Source of the DNA: Neobacillus sp. CF12
GTDB taxonomy: Bacteria > Bacillota > Bacilli > Bacillales > Cytobacillaceae
Assembly: GCF_030348765.1 (NCBI RefSeq)
Contig: NZ_JAUCEU010000007.1
Coordinates: 4,213,501-4,277,500, forward strand
Length of the DNA stretch: 64,000 nucleotides
Direction of reading: 5' to 3'
In this document: positions 52,030-62,356 of the stretch, in pieces
Numbering within the stretch: the stretch's first letter is position 1
How the letters are laid out: each line of letters begins with the position of its first letter
The notes under the pieces: model-generated
Seen by the model: the letters and a program-made list of their open reading frames with translations, nothing else
Databases searched by the model: none
What the model was told of the DNA's origin: nothing
Made by a program: the position numbers and the translations under genes

Positions 52030-53247
52030 CTACTGTTCCTGTTCCTGTTTAAACTGCTGCATATCATATACTTTGAAAAATGGAAACCAAATCAACCATG
52101 ATACTACCACCACTAGAGCTACTAAAATTAACCCTCTGAAATCGGAGTTAATGAGGATGGAAGAAATCCCTACAGGCATATACCATAGTTGGAAAAGTCT
52201 CTCAGGGATTGTAACCCAGTCCAGACGCAAAACAATGTAAGTGATTGCTGGGATCATCAGTCCATTCAACCACATCGGTATCATTAAAATCGGGTTAAAA
52301 GCAACTGGAGCACCGAAAATGACAGGTTCATTAATATTGAAAATTGATGGTACGAGGGTTACTTTACCAATTGCCTTTAATTGGCTGGACTTTGCCAAGA
52401 ATAACATCATCAGGACCAATGGCAGTGTGGAACCCATACCTCCAATCCACACCCAAGCTGTTAGCGTTTCCATTGTATGGATATTTTGAGCTACACCATC
52501 GATATTCTCTTGGATACCCTCCAACCAAATCGGAAAAATAATTGGGTACAGAATCCAGGCACTGATTCCAAAAGAATAAAAGAAAATGCCAAGGAATGAG
52601 ATGAATACAAATCCGGTAAAACTTTGGGCAATCACGGTAACCGGTTCAAAAGCCATTAAGATTAAATTATACAAATCAACATTCATTTGGAAGGTAAATA
52701 ACCATCCTAACAGCAAAAGAATCGTGATTGGGATAATCGTGTCAAACCAAATAATAATAAAATCCGGAAGCGAACTTGAACCTTTAAAGAAAGAGAACTT
52801 AGAAAAAAGATACATGAATGCTCCAACCATAAGGCCAACAATCAAAGCAACAAACATGCCATTGCCGCCGAAACGCTCCAACGTGAAGGTGATACCGCCG
52901 TCGTCTGTAAACTTAGGCATAAGCAGCATTAGAAAAAGGGAAAGACCTGTTAATCCTGAGATTATTTTTCTATCATTCTTTTTCTTTTTTTCCATAATAA
53001 AGTAAGGAACTAATAGTGCAATAAATATACTTATAAGACCAAATGAAAAGGTAGTGATGGGTGAAAAATTAGGCATTTTTGAAAAATAATTATTCAAAAT
53101 TGAAATCAATGTAATCAGCGATCCTACAAGAATCAGCGGCAAAATTGCCATAAAGGCTTCCTGGATCGATGAAACCCATACATTTCTCGTTATTTTATTC
53201 ATTTTTGGCGTAAAGTTTTGGTTCATCCAATTAATAAACGTGTTCAC
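52030..53247 (-). CDS. PTS cellobiose-family EIIC permease
   Basis: About 405 residues from GTG 53247 with GGAGG upstream; a longer ORF start overlaps neighbouring sequence. It contains at least nine membrane helices (ILPLILVGSLITLISIL, FGLISIFIALLVPYF, ALIVGLMVGAFMYLF..). The family landmark FNINEPVIFGAPVAFNPILM (GxNEPxxxGxP) is the substrate-binding loop. It imports and phosphorylates a beta-glucoside or cellobiose together with EIIA and EIIB. Located between IIB and IIA. Confidence 0.94.
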   Translation of the reverse strand: MNTFINWMNQNFTPKMNKITRNVWVSSIQEAFMAILPLILVGSLITLISILNNYFSKMPNFSPITTFSFGLISIFIALLVPYFIMEKKKKNDRKIISGLTGLSLFLMLLMPKFTDDGGITFTLERFGGNGMFVALIVGLMVGAFMYLFSKFSFFKGSSSLPDFIIIWFDTIIPITILLLLGWLFTFQMNVDLYNLILMAFEPVTVIAQSFTGFVFISFLGIFFYSFGISAWILYPIIFPIWLEGIQENIDGVAQNIHTMETLTAWVWIGGMGSTLPLVLMMLFLAKSSQLKAIGKVTLVPSIFNINEPVIFGAPVAFNPILMIPMWLNGLMIPAITYIVLRLDWVTIPERLFQLWYMPVGISSILINSDFRGLILVALVVVVSWLIWFPFFKVYDMQQFKQEQEQ

Positions 53248-53269
53248 TCGAATCAACCTCCGTTCTATT

Positions 53270-53587
53270 TTATTTTTCGCCAAGAAGCTCCAAAATAAGG
53301 TCCAGACCTTTGTTTCCATCCAAAAGACCATAAATGGTTTGCGGGATCACCGCAGCCGGAATATTAAAGGCACTCACCTTCGCTTGTAAATCCTCTTCCA
53401 TATACTTTAGATGTGGGCCAATGAGCAGGACATTAATTTCATTCAAATATTCGTCTACTTCAGACTCGCTTCTGGCAATTACATTTAGTTCAATATTTCT
53501 TTTTTTAGCAGCCTTTCGAATGTTTTGGGCCATGAATCCGCTAGAAGCACCGCCGCCACATACTAAAAGAATTGTCTTTTCTGTCAT
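53270..53587 (-). CDS. PTS cellobiose-family EIIB
   Basis: 105 residues. The phospho-cysteine loop is VCGGGASSGFMAQN near the N-terminus, followed by the Rossmann-like fold VLLIGPHLKYMEEDLQAKV and AVIPQTIYGLLDGNKGLDLI. Complete relative to the family (about 100-105). GGGAGGAA precedes ATG 53587. First gene of the operon, divergent from the regulator with an operator-like inverted repeat between them. Confidence 0.93.
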   Translation of the reverse strand: MTEKTILLVCGGGASSGFMAQNIRKAAKKRNIELNVIARSESEVDEYLNEINVLLIGPHLKYMEEDLQAKVSAFNIPAAVIPQTIYGLLDGNKGLDLILELLGEK

Positions 53588-53667
53588 AATAATTTCCTCC
53601 CATAAGGTAAATTTGAATTAACTTTCTGAGGCTATTGTCTTATTTTTTTAGGTCTGAGCTCAAGTTG

Positions 53668-53696
53668 AAAAAGTTCCGGGGGGTAGGAACTTTTTT
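53668..53696. promoter_or_regulatory. Inverted repeat in the divergent promoter region
   Basis: AAAAAGTTCC (53668-53677) and GGAACTTTTT (53686-53695) are perfect inverted copies with an 8-base centre. It lies midway between the PTS operon and the PRD regulator. As a hairpin with T run it could be a terminator, but position favours an operator for the LicR-like regulator. Confidence 0.5.
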
Positions 53697-53777
53697 AACC
53701 TATCATTTTATTATGTGTTTTTTTACACTATATTAGTGGAAAACTAACGTTAAATAGACCTTTGGGGGTTTTGTAGC

Positions 53778-55709
53778 ATGAAAAAGGAGAGAGAGAGAGA
53801 GATTATTCAATTCTTGTTAAATAAAAATGGTTGGGTAAAAGCAGATATTTTCGCTAAACAATTTACTGTATCCAGCCGGAGCATCCGTAAATATGTGAAT
53901 GAAATAAATGAAACCACCTCTCCATCCGTATTGATTATGTCCTCTAACCTAGGTTACAAAATAAATGAAACCGTTTACTATGAAATGCAGCGGAAAGAGG
54001 ATAAAGAAACACGAGTAGGACTGACGCCACTTGAGAGGCTCTATTATCTATTAAAGCAATCGATTGCCCATTCTGAAGGAATGGATATATTTGACCTAAG
54101 TGAGGAAATTTATGTAAGTACATCCACCATTGAAGGAGATTTAAAAAAGGCCAAAAGCCTTTTGGAAAAGTTTAATTTATCCTTCAAACGAGATGGCGAC
54201 TTGTTCATTTTAAGTGGATGTGAACGAGATAAACGAAAGTTGATGAGCCATATTTTTTACGAAGAAACGAAGGACCAATTTTTGCATTTAGAAAGTATCC
54301 AATCCGCTTTTGGTTATGATTTAAAAGATTTCAAGGAAGAGCTGATCAACGTGTTGGCATCCTATAATCTTTATGTAAATGAATACACAATCGGGAACAT
54401 CCTGCTCCATATCGTGATTGCAACGGATCGGGTCAGCCAGCATCGAACCATTTCGGAAGACAACATAGAGGCATTAACCAAAACAAATGAATATAAGGCG
54501 GCTTCAGATATCGCCAAGTTAATAAAATCTGAATTTGGGACAACGTTTGAAGGAGCAGAGCTATATTACTTAACGATCCTTTTAATTAGCAAGGCAACGA
54601 TATTGAGTTATGACAACTTAAACAACGAAAATCTTGGGGAATATATTGAGCAGCGTTATATTCACCTAGTAAATGACATTATTCAAAAAGTGAAAGATTA
54701 TTATCTGGTGGATATTTACGGTGATGAATTTCTAATAAAATTTACCTTGCATATACGAAATTTAATTAACCGGGCAAGGCATAATTATTTGTCAAAAAAC
54801 CCATTAACCAAGCAGATTAAATCATCTTATCCACTCATTTATGACCTAGCAGTATTTATTTCGAATGAGATACAAAAAAAAGAAAATATTCAAATCAACG
54901 AAGATGAAATTGCCTATATCGCCTTCCATATTGGTGCCTTTCTCGAACGTCAAAAAACGCTTGAATATAAAATAACATGCACAGTTGTATGTCCGGAGTA
55001 TTACAATATGCACATCCCGATGTTAAAAAGACTTGAGCAGACTTTCGGAGAACAAATTGAGATAAGCAGAGTGATTACAAAACTTGATAGTGATTTCGGG
55101 CAAATTGACTCAGACTTGATGATCACAACGGTCCAGATTCCCAAACTAACGGAACATGAAATTGTCCATTTAAATCCATTTTTTTTAGAAGAGGACATTC
55201 AGAAGATTCAGCACAGTATAACAAAGATTAATAAAAAACGAAGTCGTATGAAGCTGAAAAATCATTTAATCAGCCTTTTCGACCCCCACTTGTTTCAACA
55301 GAACATTTATTTAAAAGATGAATTTGAAATGATCAGGTTTATTGGAGATAAATTGGTCCAGTTAGGATTTATCGATGAAGGGGGCATTGAAGATATCCTT
55401 GAAAGGGAAAAAATGTCCTCAACATCATTTAATAATAATGTAGCAGTGCCACATTCGATGCAAATGAACGCATTAAAATCGGCTATTTCAATCGTATTAA
55501 ATAACAAACCTGTTAATTGGGGAAACAATTCTGTACAAATTATCGCACTAATTGCTCTGAATAAGGACGAACGAAGCATTTTTCGGGATATCTATGATAG
55601 TTTTATCAAAATATTATCGGAACCAGAAAATGTTTACCTTTTATTAAAATCCAAGAATTATGATGAATTTATAAACAACCTTTTATTATTAATGGAAGAG
55701 GGAGTTTAA
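53778..55709 (+). CDS. PRD-containing transcriptional activator, LicR/MtlR-like
   Basis: 643 residues. Order: an HTH_11 domain (about 1-60, REREIIQFLLNKNGWVKADI), an Mga-type HTH (about 85-165), two PRDs (about 185-290 and 300-400, with conserved histidines in NILLHIVIATDR and AYIAFHIGAFLERQ), an EIIB-like domain (about 400-500, cysteine in CTVVCPEYYN) and an EIIA-type domain (about 500-643, histidine in VAVPHSMQ). This is the architecture of LicR/MtlR/ManR activators, switched by HPr- and EIIB-dependent phosphorylation. It should switch on the divergent beta-glucoside operon when substrate is present. GGGGGT/ATG 53778. Confidence 0.94.
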   Translation: MKKEREREIIQFLLNKNGWVKADIFAKQFTVSSRSIRKYVNEINETTSPSVLIMSSNLGYKINETVYYEMQRKEDKETRVGLTPLERLYYLLKQSIAHSEGMDIFDLSEEIYVSTSTIEGDLKKAKSLLEKFNLSFKRDGDLFILSGCERDKRKLMSHIFYEETKDQFLHLESIQSAFGYDLKDFKEELINVLASYNLYVNEYTIGNILLHIVIATDRVSQHRTISEDNIEALTKTNEYKAASDIAKLIKSEFGTTFEGAELYYLTILLISKATILSYDNLNNENLGEYIEQRYIHLVNDIIQKVKDYYLVDIYGDEFLIKFTLHIRNLINRARHNYLSKNPLTKQIKSSYPLIYDLAVFISNEIQKKENIQINEDEIAYIAFHIGAFLERQKTLEYKITCTVVCPEYYNMHIPMLKRLEQTFGEQIEISRVITKLDSDFGQIDSDLMITTVQIPKLTEHEIVHLNPFFLEEDIQKIQHSITKINKKRSRMKLKNHLISLFDPHLFQQNIYLKDEFEMIRFIGDKLVQLGFIDEGGIEDILEREKMSSTSFNNNVAVPHSMQMNALKSAISIVLNNKPVNWGNNSVQIIALIALNKDERSIFRDIYDSFIKILSEPENVYLLLKSKNYDEFINNLLLLMEEGV

Positions 55710-55835
55710 CATGGGGACGGTTCTGCTGGCTTTTTTCTTCGGGAGTTCTTAGTAAATAAGAATTCTTAGGTTAGGTAGCGGCCACTTGAACCGCTAAATT
55801 GGGGGAAGAACCGTAGGAACCGTCCATAAGGCATA
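55710..55835. repeat. GGGGACGGTTCT element, complete copy
   Basis: Starts right after the stop codon of the regulator: CATGGGGACGGTTCTGCTGG, CTTTTTTCTTCGGGAGTTCT. Right end TAGGAACCGTCCATAAGGCA. No junction duplication at either side. Confidence 0.8.
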
Positions 55836-55878
55836 TGGGGAGGAGAAGTTTTCTTTAACCTCCAATAATCATTAAGGC

Positions 55879-55917
55879 AAAAAACTCGTCATCTTGCACA
55901 CTGCAGACGAGTTTTTT
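55879..55917 (+). terminator. Rho-independent terminator
   Basis: AAAAAACTCGTC pairs with GACGAGTTTTTT. It lies past the regulator gene and the repeat. Confidence 0.85.
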
Positions 55918-56124
55918 GTTTTAATTATTAGTAAATCTACTAAATATTAATAATTTTTTTTGGAAAGCAATCTAATCTTATGAATTCATTTCGGTTGACG
56001 AAATGTTTGGGCCTATGCTAATTTGTATGAATGCCATACATTTTATAAACCGTCAAGCTAAAAGTGAATTTATATAGAAGCGTTTATTTGACGAATAGAA
56101 ATGATGTATGAAAGGAGAGGAAGA

Positions 56125-57336
56125 ATGAATAAATTAGTAGGTACGAAACGATTGCAACTTGCTTTACTCTTAGGGTCTCTTGGATTATTAGGTCCTTTTA
56201 CCATTGATATGTATTTACCCTCATTTCCTACTATTGTAAAGGAGTACCACACAACAGCCTCCTTAGTACAAATTAGTTTAACGAGCTGCCTATTAGGATT
56301 GGGATTAGGCCAACTGATTATTGGGCCTATGAGTGATGTTCAAGGCAGACGTAAGCCTTTGAGAATTTTCCTCATCCTATATTTAATCTCCTCTGTCATA
56401 TGTGCGTTTGCACCCAATATTTACACCTTTATCGGGGCTCGTTTCATACAAGGTTTTGCAGCAGCAGGTGGACTCGTTATTTCTAGAGCCATTGTACGCG
56501 ATGTGTACAGTGGAAGGGAACTCACCAAATTCTTCGCGTTATTGATGTTGGTGGGGAACCTTGGGCCAATCGTGGCGCCGATTGCGGGAGGCATTATACT
56601 CGCATTTACAAATTGGTCAGGTGTTTTTCTTGTTTTAGCTTGCGTAGGTATCGTATTGGTGTTCATCGTTTCATGGAAATTAGAAGAAACATTACCAATG
56701 GAAAACCGTGTCCCAAGTGATATTTCACAAATTCTGAAGAACTTTGGCTCTTTGTTAAAAGACCGCCAGTTTGCTGGTTATGCCCTTACCCAAGGCTTTA
56801 TCATTGCAGGAATCTTTGCTTACGTTTCCGGTATTCCGTTTGTCTATCAAAATATTTATGGTGTTACTCCGCAAGTGTTCAGTCTATTATTTGGAGTGAA
56901 TGGAATTGCTCTGATTATTGGTAGTCAGGTGGTGGGTCGTTTTGCAGATCTTATTTCAGAGAGGACCTTCTTAAAGATTGGGTTATTGATTTCGAACGTA
57001 GCAGGTTCATTATTACTGGTAGCTTTCCTAGTAAAGGCACCACTTATTGCAGTGGCTATTCCAATTTTCTTTTTAGTTGCTTCCATCGGAATCATTGCGA
57101 CGACTTCCTTTGCATTAGCAATGGAAACACAAGGGCATATTGCAGGTAGTGCCTCTGCACTTTTAGGGCTGCTTCCCTTTGTACTCGGATCATTAACCGC
57201 TCCACTTGTAGGAATTGCCGGAGAATATTCAGCCATTCCAATGGGAATTGTGATTTTCTTAGCAAGCTTTATGGCGTTTTTATCTTATTATGGATTAGTA
57301 AGAAAATCTTCTTTAAGGGTTCAGACGGCAAAATAA
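56125..57336 (+). CDS. Bcr/CflA-family multidrug efflux MFS transporter
   Basis: 403 residues from ATG 56125 (AAGGAGAG upstream); ATG 56101 would include that site. Twelve hydrophobic segments. The opening LLLGSLGLLGPFTIDMYLPS matches the Bcr/CflA signature, the loop-2 motif GPMSDVQGRRKPL and the motif C region GLVISRAIVRDVYSG follow. It is a proton-driven exporter of drugs such as bicyclomycin or sulfonamide. It is monocistronic with its own terminator. Confidence 0.92.
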   Translation: MNKLVGTKRLQLALLLGSLGLLGPFTIDMYLPSFPTIVKEYHTTASLVQISLTSCLLGLGLGQLIIGPMSDVQGRRKPLRIFLILYLISSVICAFAPNIYTFIGARFIQGFAAAGGLVISRAIVRDVYSGRELTKFFALLMLVGNLGPIVAPIAGGIILAFTNWSGVFLVLACVGIVLVFIVSWKLEETLPMENRVPSDISQILKNFGSLLKDRQFAGYALTQGFIIAGIFAYVSGIPFVYQNIYGVTPQVFSLLFGVNGIALIIGSQVVGRFADLISERTFLKIGLLISNVAGSLLLVAFLVKAPLIAVAIPIFFLVASIGIIATTSFALAMETQGHIAGSASALLGLLPFVLGSLTAPLVGIAGEYSAIPMGIVIFLASFMAFLSYYGLVRKSSLRVQTAK

Positions 57337-57377
57337 TACCATTTTCATTCAAGACGAATGGTAAAAATAATAACTAG

Positions 57378-57411
57378 AAAACTCCCTTCACAATTGGAAG
57401 GGAGTTTTTTA
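57378..57411 (+). terminator. Rho-independent terminator of the MFS gene
   Basis: AACTCCCTTC pairs with GAAGGGAGTT, with ACAATTG loop and T run. Confidence 0.85.
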
Positions 57412-57423
57412 TGGTTGATATAG

Positions 57424-57538
57424 TGCCAATGGGGACGGTTCTACTGGCTTTTTTCTCTTCGGGATTCTTGGTGAATAAGCCACAACTTTCAACAAGAAAA
57501 GAACCATGAGAACCGTCCCCATGGTCGCCCCATGGTCG
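57424..57538. repeat. GGGGACGGTTCT element, complete, with 11-bp duplication at the right end
   Basis: Left end CCAATGGGGACGGTTCTACT; right end CATGAGAACCGTCCCCATGG. CCCCATGGTCG is tandemly repeated (57517-57527, 57528-57538). Interior CTCTTCGGGATTCTTGGTGA. The remaining 57539-57773 shows no gene. Confidence 0.85.
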
Positions 57539-57773
57539 CAGAAACATTATTAGGCTGAATAGTCTGAATATTGAACAAACATGACTGTTTTTTCTATGTT
57601 CGTACTTATGGGGTGTTGTTAAGATGTAGGTTGGCAGCGTTTTCAATGAGGCTTACATATTTTTTTGAAAATTGGTACTGATACTGATGCCAAATATAGC
57701 CTTCGGGCAAGAGATGGAAGGGGTTGAATGAAAAAAGAGAACTTTAAAACAAAAAAATAGGAGGTTATGTTGA

Positions 57774-60700
57774 ATGAGAAAAAGAGGTAGTCAAGCCTTT
57801 TCTGTGTTGTTGACTATTTTTGTCCTATGCTATTCTATTTTACCGGTTTTCGGCAATGGGGTTACCCCTGTTAAGGCTGAGCAACAAGATTGGAAGTACG
57901 ATTTTGGTACGGCAACTAGCCCGGTTGCAGAAGGATATACACGTGTGTCTGAATCAACGGTTTACTCAGCAGAAAGTGGATTCGGCCTAAATAAGAAAAT
58001 TGGTTCGCGTGATCGATCCTTTGCAGATCCGCTTTTAAGAGATTTTGTTCTGGATACAAGCAGTGCAAAAAATTATACGTTCAGAGCGAATCTTCCAAAT
58101 GGTACCTATCAAGTGAAAGTGGGCGCAGGGGATGCGATTGCGTCAAATAAAACGTCCGTAAGTGTTGAATCGATTGATTTAGGTACAACCAATACAGGAA
58201 GCGGACAATTTGAGGAGCTAACAGGTACAGTCAAGGTTCTTGACGGAAAAATGCTTTTTACCATTAACGGAAATGATACACGAATCAATGTGATTGAGAT
58301 TACGTTACTTGAACAATCGGGTGAAGATATTAAAATTAAGGAAATTGCTGTTAATGGAGCCGGAGGAGCAAATGAAGTTTTAGCCGGTGAACAGTTGAAA
58401 ATGCAAGCTGCAATTACACCAGAGAATGCCTCTTATCCATCATTAATCTGGGAGGTCACAGAACTTGATGGATCACAAACACAACTAGCCTCTATTGACA
58501 GTGCTGGGTTATTAACTACTCAATTACCGGGCAACGTGAAGGTGATTGCCCATTCCACTGATGGGTCAGAAGTCAAAGGGGAAACCATCATCGCTATTCA
58601 TCCATCGAATAAACCGAAATTAAAATTTGATTTTGGTACTACTTCAAGTGCTCTAGAAAATGGTTATGCTAGAGTATCAGAATCCACACACTATTCTCCA
58701 GAATTGGGATACGGACTTGATCAAACCGTCGTATCTCGTGATCGTAGTTTTTCAGATTCTTTATTAAGAGATTTTGTTCTTTTGCAAGGCAGTGACGATT
58801 ATACGTTTGAAGTTGATCTTCCGAATGGGACTTACCATGTGAAAATTACTGCAGGGGACGCAATCGCCTCTAATGAAACAGCCATTACGGTAGAGGATAT
58901 TGACCTCGGAACGATGACAAGCAGTAGTGGGAAATTTGGTGAATTAAGCGGAAGTGTTGAAGTAATCGATAGAAAAATGACATTCAATGTGGGTGGGAAT
59001 GATAGACGATTAAACGGTATAGACATTACCCCTATTGAATTAAGTGATGAAATCGTAAAAGCGACCGAAGTTTTTGTTAGCGGGATCAATGGAAAAGATA
59101 TCGTTAACGAAGGTGAAAAACTTCAAATGGCCGCAAACGTCATTCCAGCTTTTGCAGAGGATCGTTCCGTTACTTGGAGTGTTTCCGATCTGGATGGTAC
59201 TCCAACAGACATCGCAGAGATTAGTGCGAATGGCTTGCTATCGGCGAAGCGCTGGGGACAAGTGAAGGTAGTAGCTACGACAAATGATGGAACAAATCTA
59301 TCGGGCGAGAAAACCATCTCCATCCATACAAATCGTCAGATTGATGCGCCTGAAGGCTTAAAGCTGGAGGAAAGAGTTATTTTTCCAAAAAGTTCAGTAG
59401 CATTGAGCTGGGATAAGGTTGAAGAAGCGATTGGCTATCAAGTGTACAGAAAACTTGCTGATGGAGAAAGCGACTATGAAAAAATAGGAGAATCAACTTC
59501 AACAGAGTTTACCGATGAGATAGCTATGCCTGGAATAACCTATTCATACGCTGTAACTGCCCTCATTGAAGGGATCGGAAACGTTGAATCAAAATTTAGT
59601 ACGGCAGTCATTGTGGAAATGTTTGATGAAGAGGTTGCGGTTCCAAATGCGCCAAAGGGACTTACCTATGTAAGTGCCACAAGAAATACCATCGAATTAG
59701 CATGGGATCAAACAGCTGATACAAATATCTATTATGTTTATCGATCTGATAAAAAGGACGGACCTTTTGATCAGGTAGGCGTTTCGGAAGGTGCTGGTTT
59801 TGTAGATAACACTGTTTTGACAGATGTTCCTTATTATTATCGAGTGAAAGCTGTCAATTCCGGAGGATTATCAGCGTTTTCCTCTGTTTTAGAGGTTCCG
59901 ACAGCTACTTATTATTACCGGCAGATGGAACGTTTAAATAGAGGTCTAATGGCCGTTAAGGCTGAAAATGGTATTTACGTCGGGTGGAGATTGCTCGGTA
60001 CGGATCCGAAGGACATTTCTTTTAATCTATATCGCGACGGTAAAAAGATTACGAAAGAGCCGATTACAAATAGCACGAATTACCTTGATCAGGATGGAAC
60101 ACTTACATCACAGTACGAAGTTCGTGTTGTACAAAATGGGAAAGAGCTTTCAAGTTCAGAGAGTACGACTGTAAAGAGCAGCAGCTATTTTGACGTTCCA
60201 CTACAAAAACCTGAGAACGGTGTCACGCCAAAAGGGGATCGCTATTCCTATAATGCCAACGATGCCAGTGTTGCCGATTTGGATGGTGATGGGGAATATG
60301 AATTGATTTTGAAATGGGATCCTGAAAATTCAAAAGACAATTCGAGAACAGGTTATACCGGTCATGTCTATATTGATGCTTACAAAATGGATGGGACGCA
60401 ATTATGGAGAATTGATCTTGGGAAAAACATTCGTGCTGGAGCACACTATACTCAATTCATGGCCTATGATTTAGATGGTGATGGAAAAGCAGAAGTTGCG
60501 ATGCGAACCTCGGATGGTTCGGTTGATGGAGCAGGTAAGGTCATTGGTGATCCTAACGCGGACCATCGGGATAGTGCTGGACGTATTTATCGAGGGCCGG
60601 AATTCCTAACTATTTTTGATGGACAGTCAGGTAAGGAACTGGCCACAACGGAATATGATCCAAAAAGGGGAAGTTCGTCTGAATGGGGAGATGGCACCGG

Positions 60701-62300
60701 GAATCGCTCGGAAAGATTCCTTGCTGGGATTGCCTATCTGGATGGAGAACACCCAAGTCTTATTATGGCGCGCGGCTATTATGCGAAATCGGCCATTGTA
60801 GCCTATAACTGGAGAGATGGCAAGTTAACAAAGCTATGGAAGTTTGACACGAGTGTTCCTGGAAACGGCAGTTATGGTGGTCAAGGAAACCATAATCTAA
60901 GTGTCGCTGATGTTGACGGGGACGGAAAAGATGAAATTGTCTATGGGGCAATGACGCTTGATCATGATGGCACCCCACTGTACAATTCAGGATTTGGCCA
61001 CGGAGATGCGATGCACCTTGGAGATTTGGATCCACTAAGACCTGGACTTGAGGTATTTAGTGTATTTGAAAAAGGGTCCTCACCATACGGCTTGGCGATG
61101 AGAGATGCAGCTACTGGAGAAGTGATTTGGGGACATAAAACGGGAAGAGATACGGGAAGAGGTTTATCGGCCAATATCGACCCAAGATATCCAGGGGAGC
61201 AAGCATGGGCAATCGGCGGCGAATGGAATGATACGACGGGTTATTTATATTCGGCACAAGGTGAGTTGATTTCTAAAAATATACCACCGGCGAACTTTGC
61301 TATCTGGTGGGATGGAGACCTTCTTCGTGAGTTGTTAGACCACAATTTTGATGGAACAAATGGGGTTGGAACGATTAGTAAGTGGGATTATCAAAATGAA
61401 AAGCTTGTTAATCTTTTGACCGCTGAAGGAACCTTCTCCAATAACGGCACAAAAGGGAATCCTGTCATGCAGGCAGATCTTTTCGGTGATTGGAGAGAAG
61501 AAGCTATTTGGCGCTTGGAAGATAGCAGTGCCATACGTATTTATACCACTACAGATGTGACTGAAAATCGGATCCACACACTTATGCATGACCCAGTATA
61601 CAGATTAGGCGTTGCCTGGCAGAATGTAGGGTATAATCAACCGCCACACACTAGCTTTTATTTAGGACATGGGATGGAGGAACCTCCAGCACCAAAAATC
61701 CTGGCAGGATCACGCTTGGTGGATACAGGAACCATCCATGTTCTTGCCCATCAAGAAGGGAAAAAAGCTGTTGTGAATATAACTGCAGAAGAAATGCAGT
61801 TGGCAGCGGAAACCATGAAGGCAAACACTATCATTGTTCGGGTAAACGGCGGTTTGGATTTAACGAAATTTGATGTTAGCGTTCCTTCACAAAGTATTAA
61901 AGCAGTTAAAGGGAAATCAGTAAAGAGGGTGACGTTTACCGCGAATCTTGGATCTGTTACGTTATCAGTTAATGAACTAAGTAACCGAATTGGTGTTGAA
62001 TCAGAAAAACTAGTGTTTACGATTTCAACACTATCAGGTGATGTTCTGAGTGAAGAACAGAAAGCGTTGACAGGAGATCAACCTGTTTACGATTTCAGTT
62101 TATCCTTGGACGGAAATATGGTAACAGATTTTACAGAAAGCAACGGTAATAGTATAGAAGTAGAAGTTCCATATACCCTTAAAGTTGGGGAAAATAAAGG
62201 AACGGTACCGATCTATTATCTATCAGATCGTGGGGAATTGGTGAAAGTTAATGCTAGTTACCATGAGGGGATCGCTGCTTTTAAATTGAAGCAATTTTGA
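57774..62300 (+). CDS. Secreted rhamnogalacturonan lyase, PL11, with duplicated carbohydrate-binding modules
   Basis: 1508 residues. Signal peptide to about residue 36 (PVKAEQ). Order: a CBM-like domain (about 38-180, KYDFGTATSPVAEGYTRVSE), a BIG2-like module, a second CBM-like domain (about 281-420, KFDFGTTSSALENGYARVSE; clearly a duplicate), another BIG2-like module, two fibronectin-III-like domains (about 525-700), and the PL11 catalytic domain (about 712-1305: RQMERLNRGLMAVKAENGIY, SYNANDASVADLDGDGEYEL, GAHYTQFMAYDLDGDGKAEV, a calcium-rich beta-propeller like YesW/YesX). A C-terminal beta-rich tail of about 200 residues follows without sortase or SLH motif. It cuts rhamnogalacturonan I of pectin by beta-elimination. 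AGGAGG precedes the ATG. Confidence 0.9.
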   Translation: MRKRGSQAFSVLLTIFVLCYSILPVFGNGVTPVKAEQQDWKYDFGTATSPVAEGYTRVSESTVYSAESGFGLNKKIGSRDRSFADPLLRDFVLDTSSAKNYTFRANLPNGTYQVKVGAGDAIASNKTSVSVESIDLGTTNTGSGQFEELTGTVKVLDGKMLFTINGNDTRINVIEITLLEQSGEDIKIKEIAVNGAGGANEVLAGEQLKMQAAITPENASYPSLIWEVTELDGSQTQLASIDSAGLLTTQLPGNVKVIAHSTDGSEVKGETIIAIHPSNKPKLKFDFGTTSSALENGYARVSESTHYSPELGYGLDQTVVSRDRSFSDSLLRDFVLLQGSDDYTFEVDLPNGTYHVKITAGDAIASNETAITVEDIDLGTMTSSSGKFGELSGSVEVIDRKMTFNVGGNDRRLNGIDITPIELSDEIVKATEVFVSGINGKDIVNEGEKLQMAANVIPAFAEDRSVTWSVSDLDGTPTDIAEISANGLLSAKRWGQVKVVATTNDGTNLSGEKTISIHTNRQIDAPEGLKLEERVIFPKSSVALSWDKVEEAIGYQVYRKLADGESDYEKIGESTSTEFTDEIAMPGITYSYAVTALIEGIGNVESKFSTAVIVEMFDEEVAVPNAPKGLTYVSATRNTIELAWDQTADTNIYYVYRSDKKDGPFDQVGVSEGAGFVDNTVLTDVPYYYRVKAVNSGGLSAFSSVLEVPTATYYYRQMERLNRGLMAVKAENGIYVGWRLLGTDPKDISFNLYRDGKKITKEPITNSTNYLDQDGTLTSQYEVRVVQNGKELSSSESTTVKSSSYFDVPLQKPENGVTPKGDRYSYNANDASVADLDGDGEYELILKWDPENSKDNSRTGYTGHVYIDAYKMDGTQLWRIDLGKNIRAGAHYTQFMAYDLDGDGKAEVAMRTSDGSVDGAGKVIGDPNADHRDSAGRIYRGPEFLTIFDGQSGKELATTEYDPKRGSSSEWGDGTGNRSERFLAGIAYLDGEHPSLIMARGYYAKSAIVAYNWRDGKLTKLWKFDTSVPGNGSYGGQGNHNLSVADVDGDGKDEIVYGAMTLDHDGTPLYNSGFGHGDAMHLGDLDPLRPGLEVFSVFEKGSSPYGLAMRDAATGEVIWGHKTGRDTGRGLSANIDPRYPGEQAWAIGGEWNDTTGYLYSAQGELISKNIPPANFAIWWDGDLLRELLDHNFDGTNGVGTISKWDYQNEKLVNLLTAEGTFSNNGTKGNPVMQADLFGDWREEAIWRLEDSSAIRIYTTTDVTENRIHTLMHDPVYRLGVAWQNVGYNQPPHTSFYLGHGMEEPPAPKILAGSRLVDTGTIHVLAHQEGKKAVVNITAEEMQLAAETMKANTIIVRVNGGLDLTKFDVSVPSQSIKAVKGKSVKRVTFTANLGSVTLSVNELSNRIGVESEKLVFTISTLSGDVLSEEQKALTGDQPVYDFSLSLDGNMVTDFTESNGNSIEVEVPYTLKVGENKGTVPIYYLSDRGELVKVNASYHEGIAAFKLKQF

Positions 62301-62356
62301 GGGTGGCTTTATCCGTATTTGTAGGAGATTGATAGGTATTTAGTCTTAAATGAACA

